Shown: one piece after another, positions 18,852 through 27,651 of the stretch
How the letters are laid out: every line of letters starts with the position of its first letter
How positions within the stretch are numbered: the first letter of the stretch is position 1
From: Legionella sp.
Lineage (GTDB): Bacteria; Pseudomonadota; Gammaproteobacteria; Legionellales; Legionellaceae
Assembly (NCBI GenBank): GCA_030158115.1
Contig: JAOATK010000048.1
Coordinates: forward strand, 1 to 64,000
Direction of reading: 5' to 3'
DNA: 64,000 nucleotides
Program-made: the position numbers and the translations under genes
The notes under the pieces: generated by a model
Seen by the model: only the letters and a program-made list of their open reading frames with translations
Databases searched by the model: none
What the model was told of the DNA's origin: nothing

Positions 18852-19976
18852 TTAAAAGCAAACAGCACTGGCTCGAGCATTACCAAGATGTTTTTTACAA
18901 AAACTGAAGATAATTCCCTGATCTTGTAAATAGGACAAAGCCTCATTAATTTTATGAATTATGGGACTGCCAATTGGTAGACCAATACCTAGAGTATTTG
19001 TTTTGATGATATGGGATGATAGCTGTAATTTATTCAACAAATGATGTTCGCGTAAATAATAATAAGCGGCTGTTTCATCGTCAGCATAAGCGTTGACTTT
19101 TTTATCGAGCAGCATGTTAATGCCCTCTTCCCTTGTTGTGACTCCAATCATTTGATAACCTGCATCTTTTGCATAATCATATGCTGCAGTTCCATTTAAA
19201 GCCGCGAGGTGATCTAATTTTTCATCAATTACCACCGGTTCATTAATATACGAAAAATGCACCGAGGTAATAATAGTTGCATAGAGAATGGATAAGAGTG
19301 CAGCGCTGCCTAAAATCCATAAAAAATGAACGAATTTTGCAGTGGCTGTTGTAGGGATGGTTTTTAATCCCATTCTAACCAGAGTTGACCAAAAAAGGTG
19401 GCTGACTCCCTTTGCATAGGATGTGGGAATAACATCTAATTTACCACGTTCTAAAAACCAAAGTAGGTGGGCATAAACAATTAAACCAGCTAATGCAATC
19501 AATAATGAGATACTCAAAAAATCTCTAATAAACGAAAAAAGCATTTCCTGAAATGATTTTTTAATAATAGGTACAACAAGACCTATGTAATTAATTGCGT
19601 AAGGACGTGTGAAAGCAATGGCTTCTGTTCGGTAGTAGGTCATTGTAACAGGCCCTAAAAATACATCGATCTTACCCTTGGACAAATCAAGTATGTTTTG
19701 GTCATTGTCGTTTTTCATTTCAACTAGCTGATACTTGTAACCAAGGATTTGACATATTGCCGACCAAATATCAATACTTAACCCATGATATTGCTGGTGC
19801 TCATTAATCATGACGTAGGGAGGGAAATGGATGATACCAACTTTTAATACAGGCGGGGGTGACTTTTTTTCAGTTTGTGCAAAGCCATTCGCTGAAAATG
19901 AAATCATACAAAAAAAACAAATCATTACCATAAATACGGTTAAAATTGTTTTTCTAGGCAGCAGAAAACGACACAT
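18852..19976 (-). CDS. Ionotropic glutamate receptor-like ligand-binding membrane protein, copy A
   Basis: 374 residues with the layout of prokaryotic glutamate-gated channels (GluR0 class). A signal segment ends near residue 34. The first half of a solute-binding domain follows (about 44-140, with VGIIHFPPY and the likely ligand Arg116 in TYYRTEAIAFTRPY). Next are a first membrane helix (about 150-173), a re-entrant pore-like stretch (about 192-210), a further membrane helix (about 216-240), and then the second half of the binding domain with Asp300. The selectivity filter TVGYGD of GluR0 is missing; the stretch reads RMGLKTIPTT. The ATG at 19976 has AGGGG upstream. It lies 19 bp after copy B, so the pair is an operon. 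Plain amino-acid-binding proteins lack the membrane insert. Confidence 0.7.
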   Translation of the reverse strand: MCRFLLPRKTILTVFMVMICFFCMISFSANGFAQTEKKSPPPVLKVGIIHFPPYVMINEHQQYHGLSIDIWSAICQILGYKYQLVEMKNDNDQNILDLSKGKIDVFLGPVTMTYYRTEAIAFTRPYAINYIGLVVPIIKKSFQEMLFSFIRDFLSISLLIALAGLIVYAHLLWFLERGKLDVIPTSYAKGVSHLFWSTLVRMGLKTIPTTATAKFVHFLWILGSAALLSILYATIITSVHFSYINEPVVIDEKLDHLAALNGTAAYDYAKDAGYQMIGVTTREEGINMLLDKKVNAYADDETAAYYYLREHHLLNKLQLSSHIIKTNTLGIGLPIGSPIIHKINEALSYLQDQGIIFSFCKKHLGNARASAVCF

Positions 19977-19995
19977 ATTACCCCTTAGTAGTTGA

Positions 19996-21102
19996 TTAAA
20001 AACACATGGCGCGAGCTTGAGTGTCACCGATGTATTTTTTGCAAATATCAAGAACAATTCCCTTTTCTTGCATATACGCAATCGTCTTATTAACAGTATG
20101 AATAATAGGATCATTCACGGGAAAACCTATACCTAAAATACCTGATTTTAATTGAATAGAAGATATTTCTAATTCATTGAAAAGCTGATGCTCTTGTAAA
20201 TAGTAATAGGATGCACCTATATCATCAATATACCCAGTCACGGTTTTATCTAGAACCATTTGCATTCCTGTTTCAATGGTTTTTACTGGAATTAAATCAT
20301 AGCCTGCAATATTGGCATAATAGTAGGATGCGCCGCCAGCTAAGGTGGAAAAACGATCAACTTCTGGGTCGATTTTTACTTGTTGATTTAGATAAGAGTA
20401 ATGTAAAGAGGTGATCGCTGCCGCTGAGATAAGTGATATCACCACTCCTTTACCACTCACCCACAAAAAGTGGGTGACTCTTGCAGTGTAGGTTGTTGGC
20501 AGCTCATTTAAACCGATATCAAAAAGCGTTGACCAAAAAAGAAAAGTAATTCCTGCTCGATAAGAAGTAGAAATACTAGCTAATTTCCCCCGTTCTAAAA
20601 ACCAAATAATATGAATGTATAAAATAAATCCTATTAGAGAAATCAATATAGTTACACTTAAAAAATTCCGAATGAACATGAGCAGGGTATATTTGAATGG
20701 TTTAGTAATAACAGGAACAACAATACCTACATGATTAATAGCATAAGGACGACTAAAAGAAGCTAAGGTGGATCGATAATTAGTCATCGTTACAGGACCA
20801 ACATATACATCAACTAGTCTTTTTGATAAGTCCATCACATTTTGATCAACAGGATTAGGCATTTCTACAAAGCGATAATTATATCCAAGTTGTTTTGCAA
20901 TTAATCGCCAAAGATCAACACTTATTCCACGATAATGATGATTTTCGATAATGGTATACGGTGGATAATGTGTGATACCGACAGTCATAACAGGTGCGGG
21001 TGATATCGTTTGAGAAAAGCAAGACGATGACAAAAAGTACAGTAGGTAAATTAATACTGTTTTATGGAGTAACGCTTTATTTTGACTAATTAAATTACGC
21101 AT
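19996..21102 (-). CDS. Ionotropic glutamate receptor-like ligand-binding membrane protein, copy B
   Basis: A paralogue of copy A with the same order of signal, binding half-lobe, three membrane-inserted stretches and second half-lobe (368 residues). It shares YHYRGIS-type and VDVYVGPVTMTNYRS motifs, the FLERGKL turn after the first helix, and the terminal KKYIGDTQARAMCF. The pore-like stretch reads FDIGLNELPTT, again with no TVGYGD. Within each lobe the differences suggest a different ligand. The ATG at 21102 is followed by a hydrophobic signal (TVLIYLLYFLSSSCF); longer in-frame starts lack one. The ribosome site is weak. Confidence 0.7.
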   Translation of the reverse strand: MRNLISQNKALLHKTVLIYLLYFLSSSCFSQTISPAPVMTVGITHYPPYTIIENHHYRGISVDLWRLIAKQLGYNYRFVEMPNPVDQNVMDLSKRLVDVYVGPVTMTNYRSTLASFSRPYAINHVGIVVPVITKPFKYTLLMFIRNFLSVTILISLIGFILYIHIIWFLERGKLASISTSYRAGITFLFWSTLFDIGLNELPTTYTARVTHFLWVSGKGVVISLISAAAITSLHYSYLNQQVKIDPEVDRFSTLAGGASYYYANIAGYDLIPVKTIETGMQMVLDKTVTGYIDDIGASYYYLQEHQLFNELEISSIQLKSGILGIGFPVNDPIIHTVNKTIAYMQEKGIVLDICKKYIGDTQARAMCF

Positions 21103-21285
21103 AGTAATTACCAGGCAAATGGATGACGGCTTAGATGTCGTTTCAACTGTAACTTTAAAAATCGTGCCTAGCAAATACTCTAGCATTGCAGAGCACGGAA
21201 GTCACCTGCCTTTCTTCAGGCTAGTCTTCTTGACATGCTTTCCAAACTAAAAAGCAAAGCTTAATCTGTTAAATTAAATGACACT

Positions 21286-23559
21286 CTATTTTTCTTTAAG
21301 CTCGTACGATCCATCCCAGTCACTTGGTGGTTGGTTTTTGCTAAAATCTTTCACGCGTTGAAGAAATAATTCATAAAGGGTGGTATTAGGATATTGTTTT
21401 ACTAAGCATGAAAATAATGTCTGAGCCAAGGTCCAGTCTGCTTTTTTATATGCAAAAGAGGCTTTTTCATGAGCGGCAATTTCTTCTAATAACTCAGGGG
21501 ATGCATCCTCTAGTCGACAAAGTACCTCATAGATATCAACGGCGTTAGATTTGCCTTTGACTTTCACTTTATCAATCCAACGAAATAAAAATTTGGTTTG
21601 TCCTTCTATGGTATGGCTAGTTACTAATAATTTAATACCATAATATTTGGTCAAGCTTTCTAAGCGCGCCCCTAAATTGACAGCATCGCCTAGCACAGTA
21701 TAAGAACGACGAAACACGGATCCCATATCCCCAACATTCATGATTCCTGTATTGATTCCAATGCCAATATTTACCTCAGGAAGAGCGTCTTTAACAAAAC
21801 TGTCTTTCAATTCTTCAGTCTTAGCTAACATATCCAAGGCGGTATTAATGGCTGCTTCACGATGTGCTGTATTTTTAATGGGCGCACCCCAAAAGGCCAT
21901 AATCATATCGCCAACGTATTTATCTATGGTTCCACCATAATTAAAGATGATTTGTGTCATGGGCGTAAAATAGTGATTTAATAATTTTTTCACTTGAGTG
22001 GCCTCAAGTTTTTCTGAAATGTGAGTGAAGTGACGAATATCGGCAAATAAAACGGTTAATTCAGCCGATTCCCCATTGAGGCTGTATTGCTCTGGATTAT
22101 CTATGAGTATCTTGACGTAATCAGGAGCGACATATTGGGAAAAAGTCTCTCTCAATAGTTTCTTTTTGCGACTTTCAAATAAAAAGCCATAGGCCATATT
22201 GGTGATTATCAGAATCACAGCCATGATAAGAGGCACTGAAAATGAAAAGACAAGGCCCATTGTCACCCAAAGCCCTATGTTGGCTGAAATTAATAGTGAC
22301 AATGTAAGTGTTGCTAATAGAATGGCTAAACCTGCGCTAACCAGAGGTAATAATACGGTGAGTAAAATACCAATAATTAAAATTAATCCAACGGTTGCAG
22401 ACTTGGCCCAAAAAGGTAACTCAGGAAATGAATTATCTAAAATGCCTGTTAACACATTGGCAACAATTTCAACATTAGGCATCATGTCGTCAACAGAGGT
22501 ATTTTTCAGGCCTGAAAGACCTTCAGCGGTAGTTCCAATTAAAACAATGGCATGTTTTAAGGTATCTGGTTTTAATTTATCTTGTAAGACGTCAGTGGCT
22601 GAATAATACTTGAACGAATGAGATATGCCATGGAATGGAATCAATACGCGACCAGCCTTATCTGTGGGGATTTTTTGATTACCAAACTGAATGGACTCAA
22701 GGTATTTTTTATTTGCAATATCGACCATATGGAGTTTTACTTGCCTCTCAGGGAAGAGAAGTTGGGCAATAATCATAGGCAAAGATAAGTAGACTTTATT
22801 CTGATAACGAAGTACTAAGGGTGTTCGTCGAATTACGCCATCTTCATCTGTCAGCGTTGATTTAAACCCACTATAACTCGAAGCGCTTTGTAACTCGGAA
22901 AAGTTGGTAATATAACCTGGCATCGCCATAATGGATATTCTGTTTAAATCGTCTTTATTGAGTAGTGCAACAGGTTTTGGTAGCAGCCCTTGGGAGTACT
23001 TTATATTATCTAAATAAAATGAAAGAACGATGTCATTTTTGTTTTTGACTTGCTGGATTAAATGAGCGTTATCATCAAATTCAGGTTCTAACTCATTAAG
23101 AGTATCGAATAACATCTTATTATCGACATTTTTTTTCAACAAGTTATTTTTAATAATAGACACGACATTTTTTTCTGGCTCGCTAAAGACCCTATCAAAC
23201 GCAATAACTGATGCTCCCTGATCGCGCAATTTAGTAATTAAAAGGGATATTTTATTATAGCGCCATGGCCACCGGCCCTCTTGTTGAATGCTCTTATTGT
23301 CAATAGCAATGATGACAATGCGAGAATTTTTTAAATAGGATGGGTTTAAGGTTGAGCTCTGTCTAATGTCATAAATTAAAAAGTCAATGCGTTTAAAGAA
23401 ATCATAGGTTAGCCCCGAGATAGTGCCTGGCGTTTTTGGAATAAACTCTAACCATAGAGCCAGAATTACCCAAAATGCAGATAATAAAAAGGGAGTCATT
23501 TTTTTTAGAGTGATTGTTTTTTTCAAATGCTCATCTCTTTTAAAAATAAATAGATACAT
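21286..23559 (-). CDS. CHASE2-domain class III adenylate cyclase
   Basis: Membrane-bound cyclase, 757 residues. An N-terminal membrane helix (about 22-38) leads to an extracytoplasmic CHASE2 sensory domain (about 45-370, with IVIIAIDNKSIQQEGRWPW and VIAFDRVFSE). Three hydrophobic spans follow (about 378-460), then the cyclase domain. Metal-binding aspartates are in LFADIRHFT and YVGDMIMAFWG. The adenine-binding Lys (IDKYVGD) and Thr (SYTVLGD) and the NLGARLE transition-state Asn/Arg are all present, which fits class IIIb and an active ATP cyclase. A helical tail follows. The signal sensed by CHASE2 is unknown. The start lies right against an AGGA and could be downstream. Confidence 0.88.
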   Translation of the reverse strand: MYLFIFKRDEHLKKTITLKKMTPFLLSAFWVILALWLEFIPKTPGTISGLTYDFFKRIDFLIYDIRQSSTLNPSYLKNSRIVIIAIDNKSIQQEGRWPWRYNKISLLITKLRDQGASVIAFDRVFSEPEKNVVSIIKNNLLKKNVDNKMLFDTLNELEPEFDDNAHLIQQVKNKNDIVLSFYLDNIKYSQGLLPKPVALLNKDDLNRISIMAMPGYITNFSELQSASSYSGFKSTLTDEDGVIRRTPLVLRYQNKVYLSLPMIIAQLLFPERQVKLHMVDIANKKYLESIQFGNQKIPTDKAGRVLIPFHGISHSFKYYSATDVLQDKLKPDTLKHAIVLIGTTAEGLSGLKNTSVDDMMPNVEIVANVLTGILDNSFPELPFWAKSATVGLILIIGILLTVLLPLVSAGLAILLATLTLSLLISANIGLWVTMGLVFSFSVPLIMAVILIITNMAYGFLFESRKKKLLRETFSQYVAPDYVKILIDNPEQYSLNGESAELTVLFADIRHFTHISEKLEATQVKKLLNHYFTPMTQIIFNYGGTIDKYVGDMIMAFWGAPIKNTAHREAAINTALDMLAKTEELKDSFVKDALPEVNIGIGINTGIMNVGDMGSVFRRSYTVLGDAVNLGARLESLTKYYGIKLLVTSHTIEGQTKFLFRWIDKVKVKGKSNAVDIYEVLCRLEDASPELLEEIAAHEKASFAYKKADWTLAQTLFSCLVKQYPNTTLYELFLQRVKDFSKNQPPSDWDGSYELKEK

Positions 23560-23615
23560 TCCTATTTATAATAATAGACGAGAACCTTACTATTTGATAG
23601 AAATTACTTAAGGAT

Positions 23616-25019
23616 CTAGCTGATAGCTTGATAATTTTCAAGGGCCATTTTTCTCGCAAGGGCATGATCAACAATTGGATGAGGGTATTGATTTCCCAGG
23701 GTGAGAGGTAAAATTCCTTTAGGAGCTTCCCAGGGTTTATGTATCCATTTGGCAGGAACTTCTTTTAATTCAGGCACCCATTTTTTAACATATTCGCCTT
23801 GGGGATCAAATTTTTCTCCTTGTAGGGTAGGGTTAAATATACGGAAATAGGGTGCTGAGTCAGTTCCAGTGCCGGCGACCCATTGCCAGCTTGCAGAGTT
23901 GCTTGCTAAGTCGGCATCGAGCAAGGTGTCATAGAACCATTTTGCGCCAATGCGCCAATCAATTAATAAGTCTTTAATTAAAAATGAAGCAGTTATCATC
24001 CGCACTCGATTATGCATGTAACCTGTTTTCCATAGCTCACGCATTCCTGCATCAACGATGGGAAATCCTGTTAGCCCTTTTTGCCAGCAGATAAGATGCT
24101 CTTTATTTTCTTGCCAGGCAAAGGCATCAAATTGTTGGCGGAAGTTTTGATTAGGTAGGCTTGGAAAATGGTAGAGCAAATAGTAAGAAAATTCGCGCCA
24201 GCCCATTTCCGAAAGAAAATGCTCTGCTGATCGTAAGTCACAATGAGGATGTCGCATCGCTTCTTGTACGGCACGCCAGATTTGCCACGGGCTGATTTCA
24301 CCAAAATGTAAATGCGGTGATAAGAGAGAAGTAGCCATTTTTTGGGGCTCATTTCGGGATTCTTTATAGCCTTGTAAGTGATGCTCAATAAAAATGTTTA
24401 ATTTATTTGCTGCGCCATGTTCACCAGGCTGCCAATGATTTGAAAACTCCTCTGCCCAATTAGGATTATGGGGTAGAAGATGCCAATCTGAAAGTGATTC
24501 AGATAAAACAGTTGGTGTTGAACAATGGGGATTGAGCGCTTCAATTTCAGGCGCTATTATTTGTTGTATGCTGTGCTTCCAAAAAGGTGTGAATACCTTA
24601 AAATAACCACCACTTTTATTATGAATAGTCCAAGGCTCATTGAATAAGCTACCATTGAAACTATGAACTTTTAGTCCGGTTTGTTTTAGTTCATCTTTGA
24701 TTTGTGTATCTCGTTGAATACTTGATGGCTCATAACACCGATTCCAGTAGATGGCTTCAATTTGATGATTTTTGAGTAGATTGTTGATATTTGATAAAGC
24801 ATTGCCTTGTTTAAGGCACAAATCAAGACCAATTTTTTTTAGATTGTTTTGTAAAGCAATTAGACTATGGTGTAGCCACCAATGCTGAGCCTCACCTAGT
24901 GAATTTTTATCATAAATATAAAGGGGAATAATCAACTGATGATTTTTAAGTGCTTGGCTTAGCGCAGGATTATCGTGACAACGTAAATCTTGGCGAAACC
25001 ATACAATTGCAGTAGACAA
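23616..25019 (-). CDS. phrB: Class I cyclobutane pyrimidine dimer photolyase
   Basis: Flavoprotein that repairs UV-induced pyrimidine dimers with blue light. The N-terminal antenna domain starts AIVWFRQDLRCHDNPAL. The FAD-binding domain has SEMGWREFSYYLLYHFP, GLTGFPIVDAGMRELWKTGYMHNRVRM and DADLASNSASWQWVAGTG, all class I signatures with the tryptophans of the electron chain visible. Length 467 is normal. The start is a TTG, supported by AGGGG at 6 nt; that site overlaps the ispA stop codon, so the two genes are translationally coupled. Confidence 0.93.
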   Translation of the reverse strand: MSTAIVWFRQDLRCHDNPALSQALKNHQLIIPLYIYDKNSLGEAQHWWLHHSLIALQNNLKKIGLDLCLKQGNALSNINNLLKNHQIEAIYWNRCYEPSSIQRDTQIKDELKQTGLKVHSFNGSLFNEPWTIHNKSGGYFKVFTPFWKHSIQQIIAPEIEALNPHCSTPTVLSESLSDWHLLPHNPNWAEEFSNHWQPGEHGAANKLNIFIEHHLQGYKESRNEPQKMATSLLSPHLHFGEISPWQIWRAVQEAMRHPHCDLRSAEHFLSEMGWREFSYYLLYHFPSLPNQNFRQQFDAFAWQENKEHLICWQKGLTGFPIVDAGMRELWKTGYMHNRVRMITASFLIKDLLIDWRIGAKWFYDTLLDADLASNSASWQWVAGTGTDSAPYFRIFNPTLQGEKFDPQGEYVKKWVPELKEVPAKWIHKPWEAPKGILPLTLGNQYPHPIVDHALARKMALENYQAIS

Positions 25020-25021
25020 TG

Positions 25022-25930
25022 TTATCCCCTAGCAGGCTCAAGATGAGAGCGTGCTTGTAATTGTTGAGTTAATTGAATTAAAGCCGATGCTTTTTCATCA
25101 AATGTTTTTAACGCATCAAAGGCAATTTGATAATTCAGGTTAATTTCTTCTTCTAATTTTTTTTGTGAATACAAGCTGGCAAAAGTCATTTTTTGGTTAG
25201 CTAAATCTGAGGAGCGTCCCTTTCCTAAAAATTCTTTGGGCGCATAATGATCTAAATAATCATCTTGTATTTGAAACACAAGGCCAATGTGTCTAGCATA
25301 AGTTCTTAATGCGGATTTAGATTCGTCAGAAAGAGTAGGGCTTGCAGCCATTACCATTTCAATGCAGGCAGAGATAAGTTTCCCTGTTTTTAGATGATGA
25401 ATTTCACGCAGTTGCTCTTCGGTAATGGATGATTTGCTTAATTCAGATAAATCTAAACTTTGGCCGCTCACCATGCCACTAACCCCACTGGCTTTGACTA
25501 GTTCTTGTGTTATCGAAATGATCTGTACGGGATCAAGCAAGGAGGATAAATGGGTTAACAAAACTTCAATTGCTAGAGCTTGCATCCCATCACCTACCAA
25601 AATCGCAGTAGCTTCATCAAAGGCTTTATGACAACTAGGTTTTCCTCGCCGTAAATCATCATCATCCATGGCGGGTAAATCATCATGAATTAAAGAATAA
25701 CAATGGGTTAGTTCGACCGAAGCTGCAATGGCATCAAGGATTTTAGCATCCACATGAATTAATTCACCAATTAGGTAAACCAATACGGGTCTAATGCGCT
25801 TGCCACCAGGAAATAAAGAGTAATTCATCGCGGTATGTATTTTTTTTGCAGGTACGGTGGCGGTGTTGATTATTTGCTCAAGAAATCGTTCGTTACGTTG
25901 TATGTAAATATTAATCACGGGCCTGTTCAT
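25022..25930 (-). CDS. ispA: Farnesyl diphosphate synthase
   Basis: Condenses dimethylallyl and isopentenyl diphosphates to farnesyl diphosphate for quinones and undecaprenyl phosphate. The first aspartate-rich motif is [16 protein letters not shown], the second is QDDYLDHY, and [12 protein letters not shown] is the usual early block. Length 302 fits short-chain prenyl synthases. It overlaps xseB by 20 bp upstream and lies 2 bp from phrB downstream. The xseB-ispA pairing is standard in gammaproteobacteria, where dxs often follows; here phrB takes that place. Confidence 0.95.
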   Translation of the reverse strand: MNRPVINIYIQRNERFLEQIINTATVPAKKIHTAMNYSLFPGGKRIRPVLVYLIGELIHVDAKILDAIAASVELTHCYSLIHDDLPAMDDDDLRRGKPSCHKAFDEATAILVGDGMQALAIEVLLTHLSSLLDPVQIISITQELVKASGVSGMVSGQSLDLSELSKSSITEEQLREIHHLKTGKLISACIEMVMAASPTLSDESKSALRTYARHIGLVFQIQDDYLDHYAPKEFLGKGRSSDLANQKMTFASLYSQKKLEEEINLNYQIAFDALKTFDEKASALIQLTQQLQARSHLEPARG

Positions 25931-26129
25931 CCGAGCTATGTTCTATGGTAGTCAATGTTTCTATTTTTTGTTCTGCCTGTTGTAAGACATTTTGACAGGT
26001 TCGAGCCAAGCCAATTCCTTTTTCAAATTGTTTGAGTGAGTCCTCTAGGGTTAGCTCGCCTTTTTCTAATTGTCTGACTATTTCTTCAAGTTGCCCAACC
26101 GATTCTTCAAAATGGATACCCTTACTCAT
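25911..26129 (-). CDS. xseB: Exodeoxyribonuclease VII small subunit
   Basis: Small subunit of the ExoVII nuclease, which processes single-stranded DNA ends. The 72-residue protein has the family blocks [35 protein letters not shown] and [17 protein letters not shown] precedes the ATG. First gene of the xseB-ispA-phrB operon and divergent from radA. The large subunit xseA is not in the window. Confidence 0.95.
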   Translation of the reverse strand: MSKGIHFEESVGQLEEIVRQLEKGELTLEDSLKQFEKGIGLARTCQNVLQQAEQKIETLTTIEHSSDEQARD

Positions 26130-26228
26130 AAATTTGTCCTAATCGTACAAAATACTCTGATTATACTGAATTGTTTTAAGGACTCAATGGGGTTAGTATA
26201 ACTGTCACAATTTTTATGGATATGGCGT

Positions 26229-27581
26229 ATGAAAACAAAAACCCAGTTTGTATGCAATCAATGTGCGGCGATTTTTAAGCAATGGGCTGGACAATGCACA
26301 CAATGTGGGGCTTGGAATTCAATTGCTGAAGAAGGTTTAATTCCCACAAGTCGTAATGCGCGAGGTGAGTCATGGGCAAACCAGCGTTCAGTTATTACTG
26401 CCGTGGAAGATGTAGTGCTTGATCAAGAAACTCGTATGAATTGCGGACTGTCTGAGTTAAATCGGGTTTTAGGTGGTGGTTTAGTCCATGGTTCAGTTGT
26501 CTTAATTGGAGGGGATCCCGGTATTGGTAAGTCCACCTTGTTACTACAAACATTGGCTAATCTTTCTACCCAAGAAACGGTTCTTTATGTGACGGGTGAG
26601 GAATCGTTACAACAGGTGGCTATGCGTGCCAAACGCTTGGGACTCCCTTTGGCCGGACTAAGACTTTTAGCCGAAACCCAGGTGGAGGCAATTATTGCTC
26701 ATGCCCAAAAAGAAAATCCCAAAATTATGGTAATTGATTCCATTCAAACTATCTTTACCGAAAATGTCAGTTCAGCCCCGGGGGGAGTAAGCCAGGTGCG
26801 TGAATCGGCAGCACAATTAGTGCGATTTGCTAAAAAGACTCAAACGGCCGTTTTTTTAGTTGGGCATGTCACCAAAGAGGGGGCTTTAGCAGGTCCACGC
26901 GTTTTAGAGCATATGGTAGACAGTGTTTTGTATTTTGAAGGCCAAAGTGACAGCCGCTTTCGGGTAATTCGTGCGATTAAAAATCGTTTTGGGGCTGTGA
27001 ATGAGTTAGGTGTTTTTGCAATGACTGATAGAGGATTAAAAGAAGTAGCTAATCCTTCAGCTATTTTCCTATCGCGCCAACCCGAGCCTACCCCTGGGAG
27101 TGCCGTGATGGTCACATGGGAAGGTTCACGACCCATGCTCGTGGAAGTGCAGGCTTTGGTTGATGAGGCTCATGGACAACAAGCCAAGCGTGTTACGGTG
27201 GGGCTTGAACATAATCGTTTGGCTATTTTACTAGCTGTCTTACACCGGCATGGTGGTATTGCGACTTATGATCAGGACATTTTTATTAATGTGGTCGGCG
27301 GCGTTAAAGTGACCGAGACCGGATCGGATTTAGCCTTATTGGCTGCAGTAGTATCCAGTTTACGTAATCGTGTTTTTGATAGTGAGACCATTATTTTTGG
27401 TGAAGTGGGGCTGGCTGGAGAAATCAGGCCCGTGCAAAGTGGGCAAGAGCGTTTAAGAGAGGCTGCAAAGCACGGCTTTAAGCGCGCAATAGTTCCTTTT
27501 GCAAATGCACCTAAACAGAAAGGTTCTGATTTAATTATTGAGCCTGTGAAGTATTTACGTGACGTGCTAGAAAAAATGTAA
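26229..27581 (+). CDS. radA: DNA repair protein RadA (Sms)
   Basis: RecA-like, DnaB-type branch-migration ATPase acting in recombinational repair and transformation. The N-terminal zinc finger has CNQC and CTQCGAWNS. Walker A is GGDPGIGKST, and the RadA-specific KNRFG motif is in IRAIKNRFGAVNELG. The Lon-protease-like C-terminal domain runs from about residue 290 (FINVVGGVKVTETGSDLALL). Length 450 is normal. No strong ribosome site is seen. Confidence 0.95.
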   Translation: MKTKTQFVCNQCAAIFKQWAGQCTQCGAWNSIAEEGLIPTSRNARGESWANQRSVITAVEDVVLDQETRMNCGLSELNRVLGGGLVHGSVVLIGGDPGIGKSTLLLQTLANLSTQETVLYVTGEESLQQVAMRAKRLGLPLAGLRLLAETQVEAIIAHAQKENPKIMVIDSIQTIFTENVSSAPGGVSQVRESAAQLVRFAKKTQTAVFLVGHVTKEGALAGPRVLEHMVDSVLYFEGQSDSRFRVIRAIKNRFGAVNELGVFAMTDRGLKEVANPSAIFLSRQPEPTPGSAVMVTWEGSRPMLVEVQALVDEAHGQQAKRVTVGLEHNRLAILLAVLHRHGGIATYDQDIFINVVGGVKVTETGSDLALLAAVVSSLRNRVFDSETIIFGEVGLAGEIRPVQSGQERLREAAKHGFKRAIVPFANAPKQKGSDLIIEPVKYLRDVLEKM

Positions 27582-27597
27582 CTTTGATGTGGCGCGG

Positions 27598-27651
27598 TCA
27601 AGGAGATAAGACACTGCATTCCTTGATTATGCTTTGCTGCATCAAGGCTAC
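27598..27651. repeat. Palindromic repeat forming the ATPase 3' end
   Basis: GTAGCCTTGATG followed by a CAGCAAAGCATAATCAAGG stretch on the minus strand (27621-27651) is a close relative of the arm of the dnaK-dnaJ palindrome at 48819. A short TCAAGGA at 27598-27604 pairs weakly with it. The element lies inside the P-ATPase coding region and supplies its last residues and stop. Confidence 0.75.
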
